Made by a program: the position numbers and the translations under genes. This document shows, in pieces, positions 33,360 through 42,450 of a stretch of 46,521 nt of DNA (positions are counted from its first letter, which is position 1; every line of letters begins with the position of its first letter). Source of the DNA: Bacteroidales bacterium (GTDB taxonomy: Bacteria > Bacteroidota > Bacteroidia > Bacteroidales > UBA932); the NCBI GenBank assembly GCA_017631435.1, contig JAGBTG010000013.1, positions 1 through 46,521 on the forward strand, in the 5' to 3' direction. Below the pieces are notes generated by a model that saw only the letters and a list, made by a program, of their open reading frames with translations, was not told where the DNA came from and ran no database searches.

Positions 33360-34441
33360 TTGCTTACAAAACAGATTTTATAGGGGTTCAACGCTCCTGT
33401 ATCAAATTTATGCAGTACCCTTCCCTCCTGGGTAAGGACATATACATCTCCGTTGCTGATGTAGTCAGAGGTTCCTATGAAGATATATTTGCTTACCGGA
33501 TCCCACTTGATGCAATAACCGTCGGGAACAAGATCCGAAGAGATGAATTCATCCTCAATCCTCTCCTTGTCTGAATTGTATTTGTAATATTTTATCTGCT
33601 GGTTCCAGTTCTCGTCATATCCGGTGCTCAGGATATAGATGATTCCCTCATCGGCAACAGTCATGCTTGTAGGCTCTACACCCTCAATTGTAACCACCTC
33701 ATCTGTATTGGTATTGATCTTCTGCAGAACTGCAGGATTTGCAGCATAGTCGCCCCAGCATACAAGATACATGGCACCATTGGAAACCTTGTGGAATGCC
33801 TGTGGGTTGTAGCCCACTTCAATCTCCTTTATCACCTGGAGCGAACTTTTGTCAAGCACCTGTACTTTATTTGCAAGGTTGGGATAGTTGTTGGCGTCAG
33901 TTATGGTCACATACAGTTTGTTCCCCACACATGCCATCCCTTCCGGATATGGTCCTACCTGGGCTTTCCTTACCTCAAGGGAAACTGTATCTATTGCACC
34001 GATATATCCTTCCCTGTAACTTACATACACTTTACCCGCATCTGCAGCCAGCTGTCTTGGAGCCAGTTTGGAAGTTTCTCCCTGAAGCGCTATTTCCTTT
34101 ACAATCTTACCGCTGAGATCGGTAACAAAAACAACGGCCGATCCGGTTACCGCAATATACATCTTTGAACCGTATACAAGGATGTCATTGGCAGAGTCTC
34201 CAAGTCCCTTGCCGTTTGACTTTGAAAAAACATTTGCAGAAACTGCACCGGTAAGCATATCAAAGTAAGTAAGCTCAGAGTTGTTGGAATCCATCATTCC
34301 GCTGTTGAGCACATATGCGCCATAGGATGAAGGGCCCTGCGGCGGCCTGTCGCCATTGTCATCAATTTTAAAATCATCGCAGGAAACGAGCAAAGGCATT
34401 GTTGCCAATGCTGCCAATAGAGAAAACAGAATCTTTTTCAT
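33356..34441 (-). CDS. btuG: BtuG-like surface beta-propeller lipoprotein (cobalamin capture)
   Basis: A 361-residue lipoprotein with a YncE/DUF5074-type beta-propeller. In Bacteroides thetaiotaomicron the equivalent BtuG binds cobalamin with extreme affinity on the cell surface and hands it to BtuB. The start is the ATG at 34441, giving MKKILFSLLAALATMPLLVSC with lipid on Cys21; a TTG-initiated longer frame overlaps btuB and is rejected. The residues after the Cys (DDFKIDD) form the acidic signature associated with surface export of Bacteroidota lipoproteins. Propeller blades repeat motifs such as ANDILVYGSKMYIAVTGS, QLAADAGKVYVSYREG and EGMACVGNKLYVTITD. It lies 13 bp after btuB and overlaps btuF. 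Confidence 0.88.
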   Translation of the reverse strand: MKKILFSLLAALATMPLLVSCDDFKIDDNGDRPPQGPSSYGAYVLNSGMMDSNNSELTYFDMLTGAVSANVFSKSNGKGLGDSANDILVYGSKMYIAVTGSAVVFVTDLSGKIVKEIALQGETSKLAPRQLAADAGKVYVSYREGYIGAIDTVSLEVRKAQVGPYPEGMACVGNKLYVTITDANNYPNLANKVQVLDKSSLQVIKEIEVGYNPQAFHKVSNGAMYLVCWGDYAANPAVLQKINTNTDEVVTIEGVEPTSMTVADEGIIYILSTGYDENWNQQIKYYKYNSDKERIEDEFISSDLVPDGYCIKWDPVSKYIFIGTSDYISNGDVYVLTQEGRVLHKFDTGALNPYKICFVSK

Positions 34442-34454
34442 ATGCTTTAATTTT

Positions 34455-36485
34455 TTAGTAATCAAATTTTAGTGTAAACCTGTACGATCTCCCGGGCATA
34501 GGGTAGTACTGGATAACCTCATACTGCTCATTTGTAATGTTGCGGCACTCCAACTGAAGTTGCACTCCAGCTTTGCCAGCCCTGAATGACTTTCCAAAAG
34601 AGAGTGAATGCTCAACGTAGGCTTCAAGCAGATTGCCCTGTACATTTTGAGGAAGGGAGAATCTCTCTCCTACCCCTTGCACAATATATCCCAACGTTCC
34701 CCAAGGGGCAAGCAACGAAAGCTGGAGATTGCCCGAATGCTCAGGAGTATATGGAATCTGGTGCCTGTAGTTCTTGCTTTGCGGATTGGAAACGTCTATA
34801 GCCTTCTGCCATGACCAGTTTCCCTGCATCTGCACCCTGTAATTGTTGCCCAGCCATACAGTTGTTCCAAAATTCACATCTGCGCCGGTAATGTCAACCT
34901 CTCCCATATTGAGCATCCTCCACACAAACAGTGTAGGAAGGCCTACAATCTTGTCCTTCACTTTATTATGGAAAAAATCTGCCTGGAGCGAAACCTCATC
35001 CACTACCCTCTCAAACCCTTTTCTCCAGGTAATGCCTACATTCATCTGGCGGGCGATCTCCGGATTGAGGGCCGCATTGCCTACCCGGTCATAATAAAGG
35101 TCATTGAATGTAGGATTGCGGAAAATGTCCTGATACGAAGCCCTTATGCGGAAACTGTGCTTGGCAAATGGCTTGTACGAAACACTCACTGCAGGAGAAA
35201 ACCTGCTTCTGTCAGCTGCTGCATTGCCGGAACGCACCTCTTCTGAAATAAATGTATGGAGCACACTTGCAACAACATTTACACGGCCGTTGTTGTATCT
35301 TGCAGCCAAAGCGGTAAGGGATGTATTCCTGCGCGGATATACGCAGTTCTCATAAGATGCATCCAATGAATTACGGAAAAGGTCCTGGGATATCACAGCC
35401 TCCAGATTCCTGCTTGCCTGATATTTTGCAGATATTGAACCGTAATATTCCTTCTGTGTAAAATAATCGGTACGCACTCCTCCCTGATACTGCTCACCCA
35501 TATCGGAATATTTGTTCCATGCATAATTGTATTTGAGCTGGCCCTGAATTGTCCATTTCTCTCCTAAAGATTGCCTGTAATTGGCCTGCACAAAACCCGC
35601 CTCATCCCACAGACGCTCCCTGGAATCTGTATTGTAATAGATTACAGAACCTGGGAGTCCCCGCTGCGAACTCATCCAGTTTCCCTTAAAGACCAGTTTT
35701 CCTCCATCTTTGAGGTTGCCGTAAACATTGGCCTCAATCCTCTTGGTATCCACATCAGAATTGCTTCTCTCATGTTCCGTTACAGTATTGCTGTTAACCA
35801 AAGTATAAGGATACTCCCCGTCTGACGAGAGCCAGTCTGCATTTACGGCACAGCTCCACTTGCAGTTGAATTTTTGATTATAATACACAGCAGGATTATA
35901 GGTTCCAAATGAAGATATTCTCATGGCTCCACCTGCATTATACGATTTCCCATCCTCAAAAACAGGCTCGGAGGTCTTTACATTAAGCACCCCGGCTGAT
36001 GCAAACATCCTGGCACTCTGAAAGATGTCATCAGTCTGTCCTATAGAGAGGGTTACCATCTCCACATTGTCGAGATTGAAACGCCCTATATCTATCTGGC
36101 CGCTCTGGGCATTTGAAAGGGTTACCCCATCATAACTTACGGCAGTGTGCTGGGTACCCATACTCCTTACGGATACAGTTTTAACGCCACCTATTCCGCC
36201 ATAATCCTTTATCTGCACACCGGAAAAGGTCTTCACAACCTCATGCAGTTCCTTTATCCCCAGTTTTGAGAAATCCGCCTTGTCCATTACCTGCAGAGGG
36301 GCACTCTGCATTGTAGCGGAAGGTTTTGCGGAAGCTGTCACCACCGCGCTCCGCAAGGTATCCTGCATCTGATCCCCAGATTCCTGTACAACAACATTCT
36401 GTCCTCTGGCATCAATACAGAATACCAGCAACAAACACATAAGGGTACACAAACGGTACCTGCCCAAATGAAAATCCAATTGCAT
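34455..36485 (-). CDS. btuB: TonB-dependent cobalamin receptor
   Basis: Outer-membrane gated barrel importing vitamin B12. The 676-residue protein has a signal peptide (cleavage near DARG), a TonB-box-like TLRSAVVTASA near residue 43, and a plug domain with LHEVVKTFSGVQIKDYGG and VSVRSMGTQHTAVSYDGV (about 80-125). A 22-strand-type barrel follows, ending RNITNEQYEVIQYYPMPGRSYRF and a terminal aromatic Tyr. No CarboxypepD-like N-terminal domain is present, so it is not SusC-like, consistent with BtuB. It is the first gene after the cobalamin riboswitch, so it is switched off when B12 is plentiful. btuG and btuF follow closely. Confidence 0.93.
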   Translation of the reverse strand: MQLDFHLGRYRLCTLMCLLLVFCIDARGQNVVVQESGDQMQDTLRSAVVTASAKPSATMQSAPLQVMDKADFSKLGIKELHEVVKTFSGVQIKDYGGIGGVKTVSVRSMGTQHTAVSYDGVTLSNAQSGQIDIGRFNLDNVEMVTLSIGQTDDIFQSARMFASAGVLNVKTSEPVFEDGKSYNAGGAMRISSFGTYNPAVYYNQKFNCKWSCAVNADWLSSDGEYPYTLVNSNTVTEHERSNSDVDTKRIEANVYGNLKDGGKLVFKGNWMSSQRGLPGSVIYYNTDSRERLWDEAGFVQANYRQSLGEKWTIQGQLKYNYAWNKYSDMGEQYQGGVRTDYFTQKEYYGSISAKYQASRNLEAVISQDLFRNSLDASYENCVYPRRNTSLTALAARYNNGRVNVVASVLHTFISEEVRSGNAAADRSRFSPAVSVSYKPFAKHSFRIRASYQDIFRNPTFNDLYYDRVGNAALNPEIARQMNVGITWRKGFERVVDEVSLQADFFHNKVKDKIVGLPTLFVWRMLNMGEVDITGADVNFGTTVWLGNNYRVQMQGNWSWQKAIDVSNPQSKNYRHQIPYTPEHSGNLQLSLLAPWGTLGYIVQGVGERFSLPQNVQGNLLEAYVEHSLSFGKSFRAGKAGVQLQLECRNITNEQYEVIQYYPMPGRSYRFTLKFDY

Positions 36486-36539
36486 TAAAAAATACGGTTC
36501 TACGAAAATCTTTACCCGAGATTCTCAAGTTAAAGAATT

Positions 36540-36712
36540 GCGGCAGGTCTTCTGACTTATTCCTCCAACGGCGCCTTCCCATCATCATTGACAGTGGCCA
36601 AGATAACCATTGGAACATCCGGAAATTACAGCTACGGGTACAGTTCCTGATTCTCACAGGATTCCCTATTATCAGCTATGCACGGAATGCACAGCTACAC
36701 CTCAACTCAATA
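36540..36712 (-). ncRNA. Cobalamin riboswitch
   Basis: On the minus strand the leader of btuB contains, in order, GGGAATCCTGTGAGAATC (36649-36666), the core CCCGTAGCTGTAA (36626-36638), GGCCACTG (36592-36599) and the B12 box AGTCAGAAGACCTGCC (36542-36557). These match the conserved elements of the adenosylcobalamin-class riboswitch. A hairpin of TGCA/TGCA and AGCT/AGCT lies at the 5' side. The B12 box ends 57 bp before the btuB ATG. No strong terminator hairpin with a T-run is seen before the start codon, so control is more likely at translation initiation. Confidence 0.95.
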
Positions 36713-36713
36713 G

Positions 36714-36744
36714 CAAAGGTACCAATAAAAATATTTATTGCAAA
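36714..36744 (-). promoter_or_regulatory. Promoter of the riboswitch-btuB-btuG-btuF operon
   Basis: Minus strand has TTTG (36741-36744), a 19-bp spacer and TACCTTTG (36714-36721), a canonical Bacteroidota promoter. The predicted start falls at the 5' edge of the riboswitch, in the short gap after the upstream secreted-protein gene. Confidence 0.8.
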
Positions 36745-36750
36745 GAAAAC

Positions 36751-37677
36751 TTACCTGTATCTTGGCATCCCTTCATATGAGGCCTTCTTCAGGTATATTG
36801 GCTCATCGCTGAGAAGGCGGTAAAGTTGTGGAGACTCCAGGATCTCACGGGCATCCATCTCCTTGCCGTCAACCTTTACAGTACGGTAAATCATACGTAC
36901 GCCATGGCTGTAGTCTACATAAAAATTACCGTGTTTAATAAACAGCGGTTGCTGGGCTTTTCCGTCGGGATGATGCCATCCGTAGATTGCCTCATAGCTC
37001 TCCCACCCAGGTTGGGTAAGAATCTTGCACGTAAGCACAACATCCTTTTTTAATCCCGATATAAATTGCCCGAACCTGTATCCCTTGGCCTTATACATGG
37101 CCTGAATTGCATTATGGCTGTCCTGGAACACTATTGGCTGGCAATTCCTGTTCCCAAGCGGTCTGAAAGGGAAGATATCCAGATGACCCTCGGCCACCTC
37201 CGCTATACGGTCTACAAGATATGTTGTAGGAAGGATGCAGTGCAATGAATCGGCAATCCTCTGTGCTGCAAGTGGCCCCATAGGCATCCTCACATAGGAT
37301 TCATCGGTTCCGATTGTAAGATAATCAGGCAATACCCACATCTCAATGGTATGAGGTTTGCGCAAAATCTCCACCGAATCCACTACTGCAGTGCGGAATA
37401 CAATCTTTCTGAATTGCTTCATTGGAGTGGGCACATTTCCCTCAAGAATAGTCTTTACAATATAATCCTCCCTTTTCCAGAACTCCATATTGTCTGCATT
37501 GAGCATAAAGTTCCACGCTGTAACAGATGCCTCCGGCTTGCCCAGAAAATAAGGGACATCCATCTTCTCCTTTTTCAATCTTGAATTTTTTCCATATATA
37601 ACATCACCTGCATGCAGCGGCATAGCTGCAAACACCATCAACAACGCCACAAGGGCAGACTTCATATATTCCTTCAT
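36751..37677 (-). CDS. Secreted protein of unknown function
   Basis: A 308-residue protein with a Sec signal peptide (MKEYMKSALVALLMVFAAMPLHAG; cleavage after HA, start at 37677 or four codons later). I do not recognise a named family. Notable conserved-looking blocks are YVRMPMGPLAAQRIADSL near residue 130, ILPTTYLVDRIAEVAEG near 148, SGLKKDVVLTCKI near 208, YGWHHPDGKAQQPLF near 230 and FYVDYSHGVRMIYR near 247. The His, Asp and Lys residues in the last three could form an active site. It is not under the riboswitch, which is downstream. It is divergent from a serine-hydrolase lipoprotein across an 82-bp spacer. Function unknown. Confidence 0.75.
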   Translation of the reverse strand: MKEYMKSALVALLMVFAAMPLHAGDVIYGKNSRLKKEKMDVPYFLGKPEASVTAWNFMLNADNMEFWKREDYIVKTILEGNVPTPMKQFRKIVFRTAVVDSVEILRKPHTIEMWVLPDYLTIGTDESYVRMPMGPLAAQRIADSLHCILPTTYLVDRIAEVAEGHLDIFPFRPLGNRNCQPIVFQDSHNAIQAMYKAKGYRFGQFISGLKKDVVLTCKILTQPGWESYEAIYGWHHPDGKAQQPLFIKHGNFYVDYSHGVRMIYRTVKVDGKEMDAREILESPQLYRLLSDEPIYLKKASYEGMPRYR

Positions 37678-37759
37678 CTTAAAACATTTTATTGATGCAC
37701 CAAATTAACATTTTTACCCAAAATTTCCTAAATTGCGTAATAATTTAATCCCGACAATT

Positions 37760-38884
37760 ATGTACAGAAGATTTTTCAAGGCCATTGCCACATCATGCAT
37801 GGCTATTGCAGCGCTTGCAATTATAGGCTGCGGTGCGAAGAATGACCCCTATAAAGAGGAGTTGCAGAAAATTATTGTAAAGGCAGAAGTTCCACTTATC
37901 CAATTGGAGAGCAACTTCAACGGAAAGAAACTTTCTTACCAGATTGAGAATCCCAATTTTTACGATTCAGTGAAAATTGCAGCCGGCGAGGCTACTCCAA
38001 AGCCTGCAATATTCCAGGCCGCTTCTTTGAGCAAGGTAGTATTTGCATACATTGTAATGAAAATGTATGACAACGGAGAGATTGATTTGGACACCCCAAT
38101 ATGCAACTACACCGACATTGAACGTTTTGTAGACAAGGAGTCTGCTGCAAAACTTACAGCTAGGATGGTTCTCAACCACCGTACCGGACTTCCCAACTGG
38201 AGTACAGGCCCTTCAACCCAGGAATGGCCAACCTCACCAATCACTTTCAAATACGCAGTGGATTCATGCTACGGATACTCGGGTGAGGGATTTGCATTCC
38301 TTCAGAGGGCAGTTGAGAATATCCGCGGCAAGAAAATAGACGACATTGCCAAAGAAGAGGTATTCGGACCTCTTGGAATGGAGTACACATCATATGAATG
38401 GCAGCCTATGTACGACACTCTTGCAGTGGACGGCTACAACAAGAGCGGGGAGAACCGCGGAAAAGGAAGACACCCGAGGGCTAACGTAGGTTACACACTT
38501 AGAACCTGTGCTGCAGACTACGCAAAATTCCTTCAGGAACTGCTTGCAGGCAACTCCCTTTCCCCTCAGGCAAAAGAGGTGTTCTTCACCCCATGCAAGG
38601 AGAAAGCCATCAGATATGCAAAGAACCACCGCGAGTGCGACAACTCAATTGCATGGGCAATGGGTATTGGCACAGAGGACAACCCCGAGTTTGGCAAAGT
38701 GCTGTGGCATTGGGGCGACAACGGCTCATTCAAGGCACTGTTCCTTGTAATCCCTTCTGCCAACGGTTACCTTACATACTTTACAAACAGCAACCACGGC
38801 CACGACATCATCAATGATGTTACCGCACTTATAATTGGCAACAAGGAGCCGTTTGTTGTCAACGACTGGATCAACCTGGACTGA
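37760..38884 (+). CDS. Serine hydrolase lipoprotein (beta-lactamase/DD-peptidase-like, S12)
   Basis: A 374-residue product from the ATG at 37760, with a lipoprotein signal ending AIIGC (Cys24). A TTG nine codons upstream gives a less likely start. The active-site motif is Ser89-Leu-Ser-Lys92 (AASLSKVVFAYIV). The second motif reads GYSGEGFAFLQ near residue 172 in place of the Tyr-x-Asn of AmpC, and the third is WHWGDNGSFKA near 318, in the HxG position. RMVLNHRTGLPNW near 135 is also typical of the family. Members include DD-peptidases, esterases and class C beta-lactamases; the YSG variant and lipid anchor argue against a typical secreted AmpC. Substrate unknown. Confidence 0.88.
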   Translation: MYRRFFKAIATSCMAIAALAIIGCGAKNDPYKEELQKIIVKAEVPLIQLESNFNGKKLSYQIENPNFYDSVKIAAGEATPKPAIFQAASLSKVVFAYIVMKMYDNGEIDLDTPICNYTDIERFVDKESAAKLTARMVLNHRTGLPNWSTGPSTQEWPTSPITFKYAVDSCYGYSGEGFAFLQRAVENIRGKKIDDIAKEEVFGPLGMEYTSYEWQPMYDTLAVDGYNKSGENRGKGRHPRANVGYTLRTCAADYAKFLQELLAGNSLSPQAKEVFFTPCKEKAIRYAKNHRECDNSIAWAMGIGTEDNPEFGKVLWHWGDNGSFKALFLVIPSANGYLTYFTNSNHGHDIINDVTALIIGNKEPFVVNDWINLD

Positions 38885-38911
38885 TTTTAAAAGCACCTTC
38901 ATTAAAGCAAA

Positions 38912-38941
38912 CACCCCCGTCAGAATTGCTCTGCGGGGGTG
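38912..38941. terminator. Stem-loop between convergent serine hydrolase and mltD genes
   Basis: CACCCCCG (38912-38919) pairs with CGGGGGTG (38934-38941). On the minus strand TTTGCTTT follows the stem, so it best serves mltD, but it may act in both directions. Confidence 0.75.
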
Positions 38942-38964
38942 CTCATTTACATATAGGTAACTTT

Positions 38965-40590
38965 TTACAGTTTCCTTATCTTTATCTTCCTTCCAGGATA
39001 GATCTTTGAGTTCTTGTTCAGGCCATTCAACCTGAGGATATCATTCAGGCTCACGCCGCTGAACTTGTATGCGATTCCTAGAAGGGTATCGCCTTTCTTA
39101 ATGGTATACCACTCATAGCCACCGCTCCTGGTTGTTCCGGCAGATTTTGATGAACCGCCTGAACTTGAAACAGATTTTGATCCCGATGATGGAGCAGGAC
39201 CTGCACCGTTCCTGTATACTGTTATCCTCTGTCCAATCCTGAGCACAGATTTGGATGTAAGGCCGTTCCACTTCATAAGGTTTTTGGTACTTACCTTGTA
39301 CTTCATGGCAATATGACCAAGAGTCTCCCCTTTCTTAACCCTATGTATTATAGGTGCAGCAGCAGATGCGCTTGCCCCCTCCTTTATCTGTTTTGAGGTT
39401 ATAGGATTGAAGTAAACTGAATCCTTGTATGCATAAATCTCCTTCTCCTTCTCTACAAACGGAATTGTATAGGTATACGGCAACTGCAGGATACACTCTC
39501 CGCCTGTACCGGGAATGATGTTCTCCACATACTGCGGATTGTAGTTCTTCAGCTCCTCAACAGGTATTCCAATCACAGCCGAGATCTGCTCAAAATGAAG
39601 GTTTTTGTTTACTTTGAATGTATCAACATGTGCCGGAAGGTTGAACTCAGCCGGTTTGATGTTATGCTCCTTGTAATACTCAAGCATATACAGGGCTGCA
39701 ATGAATGAAGGGACATATCCTCTGGTCTCTCTTGGAAGGTATGGATATATTTTCCAGAAATCCCTGCTGCCGGCACGGCGGATAGCCTTGTTCACATTTC
39801 CTACTCCACAGTTGTATGATGATATTGCAAGGAACCAGTCTCCGTAGATGGTATAGGAATCCCTCAAATATTTTGCAGCGGCATGGGTAGATGCCAATGG
39901 GTCAAGTCTCTCATCTACATATGAGTTGATCTTAAGGTTATACTGCAATGCTGTCCTGTACATGAACTGCCACATACCTCTTGCCCTCACCCTTGAAGTT
40001 GCTGTAGGGTTTAGTGCAGACTCAATGATTGCCATAGCCTTAAGTTCCTTTGGAAGGCCATAGTAATCAAACACCTCCTCAAACATTGGAAGGTAGTATG
40101 AGCTCAAGCCAAGGATATGGCTTGCCTTTGTAGGCATTTTCTCGGTATAGTAGATGATATGGTTCTTTACTATGCTGTTGTATGAAAGCGGGATAAACGA
40201 ATTTATCCTGTTCAGCCTCTCCATGTAAACCTCGTCGGGAATATTTGATGTAAGCACTACGCTGTCGAGGTCTCTCTCGTTCAAAGTGAGCCTTTTCTGG
40301 ATATACCACATTGAGAGGAGGCTGTCGGGATTAGAGCCGGGTGCAACATCTGCAAACTCTTCGCTGTCTGCATAGTTGAACTGGTTTGGTGCGTTGAGTT
40401 CCTCTTCAAACTCAGTGGTGTCTGAAAGTTCAAGTGCGCCACCCTCAATGATTGCCTTAAGGGAATCAATTGTCTTCTGCAGCTGCACCCTCTCTTTAAG
40501 AAGTTGTTTTTTACTAAGTCTCTGGGCATTCATTGCCGCCGGAGCTGCAATAATGCATAATAATACAAGCAGTGTTCTAATATAGGACAT
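38965..40590 (-). CDS. mltD: Membrane-bound lytic murein transglycosylase D-like, two LysM modules
   Basis: Cleaves peptidoglycan glycan strands with 1,6-anhydro ends. The 541-residue protein has a signal peptide (ending around APAAMNAQ), a Ser/Glu-rich linker, and an SLT domain. The catalytic Glu190 is in AIIESALNPTATS, followed by RARGMWQFMYRTALQY and ISSYNCGVGNVNKAIRRAG. Two LysM modules close the chain: HRVKKGETLGHIAMKYKVS near 410 and YTIKKGDTLLGIAYKFSG near 492, separated by a Ser/Gly-rich linker. No lipobox is seen, unlike E. coli MltD. It is the last gene of parA-parB-DUF5683-mltD, a recurrent Bacteroidota cluster joining chromosome segregation and wall remodelling. Confidence 0.93.
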   Translation of the reverse strand: MSYIRTLLVLLCIIAAPAAMNAQRLSKKQLLKERVQLQKTIDSLKAIIEGGALELSDTTEFEEELNAPNQFNYADSEEFADVAPGSNPDSLLSMWYIQKRLTLNERDLDSVVLTSNIPDEVYMERLNRINSFIPLSYNSIVKNHIIYYTEKMPTKASHILGLSSYYLPMFEEVFDYYGLPKELKAMAIIESALNPTATSRVRARGMWQFMYRTALQYNLKINSYVDERLDPLASTHAAAKYLRDSYTIYGDWFLAISSYNCGVGNVNKAIRRAGSRDFWKIYPYLPRETRGYVPSFIAALYMLEYYKEHNIKPAEFNLPAHVDTFKVNKNLHFEQISAVIGIPVEELKNYNPQYVENIIPGTGGECILQLPYTYTIPFVEKEKEIYAYKDSVYFNPITSKQIKEGASASAAAPIIHRVKKGETLGHIAMKYKVSTKNLMKWNGLTSKSVLRIGQRITVYRNGAGPAPSSGSKSVSSSGGSSKSAGTTRSGGYEWYTIKKGDTLLGIAYKFSGVSLNDILRLNGLNKNSKIYPGRKIKIRKL

Positions 40591-40615
40591 TGGTGTAAAA
40601 GTGTGTTATATGGTG

Positions 40616-41524
40616 TTAAAATCTAATGTTCATCTGAAGTCCGAACGATTGCGGCATCTGGTTGGATGCATAGCTGTTCCAGCTTCCTGATACGGGGTTT
40701 ATAAGTGCAGGCTCCACATTGAGGGTAAGGTCATCACTTATGTCAAACGTATTGAAATGGGCAAAGACGTTGGCATCAATGATATTGAGGGCATACACAA
40801 GCACCGTTGCTATGATTGAGTAGTCCCTCAGACGGCGGTGCTGGTCGCGGTACCATGTTATGTTGTCTGCAGTAAGGTTACCTGTATAGGTCCCCTCGTT
40901 AAGTTCTATATACATGTTCTTGTAGCGCTTGTACTGCTCCTGGTTGAATGTGAGGGCATAGGCACAAATGCCAAGACCTGTATAGAATATAGGGATCTTC
41001 CAGTAATCACCGTTATAGGCCTGTCCAAGCCCCGGTACCACAGCCGAAAGCATTGCTGCTCTACCCGGATGCGGCTTAAGGTCACTCTTATAGGAAATCA
41101 CTCCATCCAGCACACTGCCCCAGTAACTGGCTACCGCACCGGCAATCAGATACCCTCTGGCATCCTTGTTGTCTGTAGCAATTGCCCCGCCAATACATCC
41201 GCCAATGGCACCGTACACTATAGGAAGTTTCCAGTACTGCTCATTGTAGATCTGGGCAGTTCCGGGAAGGATCATGGAACCTATAGCCATCTGGTTAACC
41301 TTCATGGAATCCTTGTGGGCCAGTGCCTTGAAATACCTCCTTGCATTGAAGGCAGGCTTCTTTGACATTATAACCTCCTCTTCATCTGAGGTATTATTTG
41401 AACTCTCCATATTTGCACCTGGAGGAGCCGTACTTATAAATCCGTTGTTGAACTGCCCGTAACAACGGTTTCCCGCCGCCAGACAGCCAAGAAGGACAAA
41501 TATTATTGCAATAAATCTCTGCAC
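40616..41524 (-). CDS. DUF5683-type protein with duplicated membrane motif
   Basis: A 302-residue protein with a signal peptide or N-terminal anchor (FVLLGCLAAGNRCYG) and several hydrophobic segments. It contains two copies of a motif: LPGTAQIYNEQYWKLPIVYG near residue 87 and VPGLGQAYNGDYWKIPIFY near 164. The PG.(G/A)Q.YN..YWK.P pattern is what I associate with DUF5683 proteins of Bacteroidota. It begins 11 bp after parB and ends 25 bp before mltD, so it is made together with both. Function is undescribed; a role linking envelope and chromosome segregation is only suggested by context. Confidence 0.8.
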   Translation of the reverse strand: MQRFIAIIFVLLGCLAAGNRCYGQFNNGFISTAPPGANMESSNNTSDEEEVIMSKKPAFNARRYFKALAHKDSMKVNQMAIGSMILPGTAQIYNEQYWKLPIVYGAIGGCIGGAIATDNKDARGYLIAGAVASYWGSVLDGVISYKSDLKPHPGRAAMLSAVVPGLGQAYNGDYWKIPIFYTGLGICAYALTFNQEQYKRYKNMYIELNEGTYTGNLTADNITWYRDQHRRLRDYSIIATVLVYALNIIDANVFAHFNTFDISDDLTLNVEPALINPVSGSWNSYASNQMPQSFGLQMNIRF

Positions 41525-41535
41525 TCTGTAAACAA

Positions 41536-42447
41536 TTAAATATTTGCGTTTTCCAGCACTTTAAGGAACTCCTCCACCTCTGCATCGCCTGAAAAGCGGA
41601 TGGTTATCTCACCGGCACCCTTATTGTCCCTTTTTGCTGTAATGTTATTGTTGAAGTATTTCCCCACAATTTCTATAACTCTGAAATGACTGTCGGGAAG
41701 CTCAATCACTGGAGCCTCCTCCTTCACTTTCTTCTCCTTCTTCTGCCCCAGCTTCTGTATTTTCTGCTCAATCTGCCTCACCGACAGATCCTGCTCAACT
41801 ATCTGGTTTGCCAGTTTCAGCTGCTCCTTCTCCCCCTCTATGGCCAATAGAGCCTTTGCATGCCCCATGGATATCTTCTTTGCCCTGATGGCAAACTGTA
41901 TCTGGGCTGGGAGCTTGAGCAGACGGAGGTAGTTGGTTACCGTAGCACGTTTCTTTCCAACCCTCTCTGCCATTGCCTCCTGCGTAAGGCTGCACTCCTC
42001 AATGAGTCTCTGGAAACTCAATGCCACCTCAATGGCATCAAGGTCTTCCCTCTGTATGTTCTCCACAATGGCCATTTCCAGCATTCCCTGGTCGTCGGTC
42101 TTGCGGATATATGCCGGAACCCTCTCAAGCCCGGCAAGCTGGCTGGCCCTGAAACGGCGCTCACCGCTTATGATCTGGTATCTGCCGTTGTCAAGAGGTC
42201 TCAAGGTAATGGGCTGGATAAGGCCCAACAGCTTTATTGATGCTGCAAGCTCCTCCAGTGCCTCCTGATCAAACTCTGTACGGGGCTGGTACGGATTGGG
42301 CTCTATCTTGCTTATCTCTATCTCCGATGTTGACACCAAAGGGCGCTGTGGCTCAACGCTTGGCCTGCCTGCCCCTTTCTGGATTGAATTCACATCGGAA
42401 ATGAGGGCTCCCAACCCCCTTCCAAGACCTGTCTGTATCTTTGCCAT
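41536..42447 (-). CDS. parB: Chromosome partitioning protein ParB
   Basis: Site-specific DNA-binding CTPase that loads at parS and works with ParA. The 303-residue protein opens AKIQTGLGRGLGALISD, a usual ParB N-terminus. The ParB/Srx domain follows with PNPYQPRTEFDQEALEELA near residue 52, then the GERRFRASQLAGL box near 96 and the NIQREDLDAIEVA region. The helix-turn-helix (SLTQEAMAERVGKKRATVTNYLRLL) is near 150. A Lys/Glu-rich linker leads to the C-terminal dimerisation region. It starts 3 bp after parA. I could not find a parS-like sequence in the window. Confidence 0.95.
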   Translation of the reverse strand: MAKIQTGLGRGLGALISDVNSIQKGAGRPSVEPQRPLVSTSEIEISKIEPNPYQPRTEFDQEALEELAASIKLLGLIQPITLRPLDNGRYQIISGERRFRASQLAGLERVPAYIRKTDDQGMLEMAIVENIQREDLDAIEVALSFQRLIEECSLTQEAMAERVGKKRATVTNYLRLLKLPAQIQFAIRAKKISMGHAKALLAIEGEKEQLKLANQIVEQDLSVRQIEQKIQKLGQKKEKKVKEEAPVIELPDSHFRVIEIVGKYFNNNITAKRDNKGAGEITIRFSGDAEVEEFLKVLENANI

Positions 42448-42450
42448 ATC

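Noticed and set aside
34439-34465. TTG-initiated longer btuG start
   Set aside because: It overlaps btuB and adds residues before an otherwise ideal lipoprotein signal; the ATG at 34441 is preferred.
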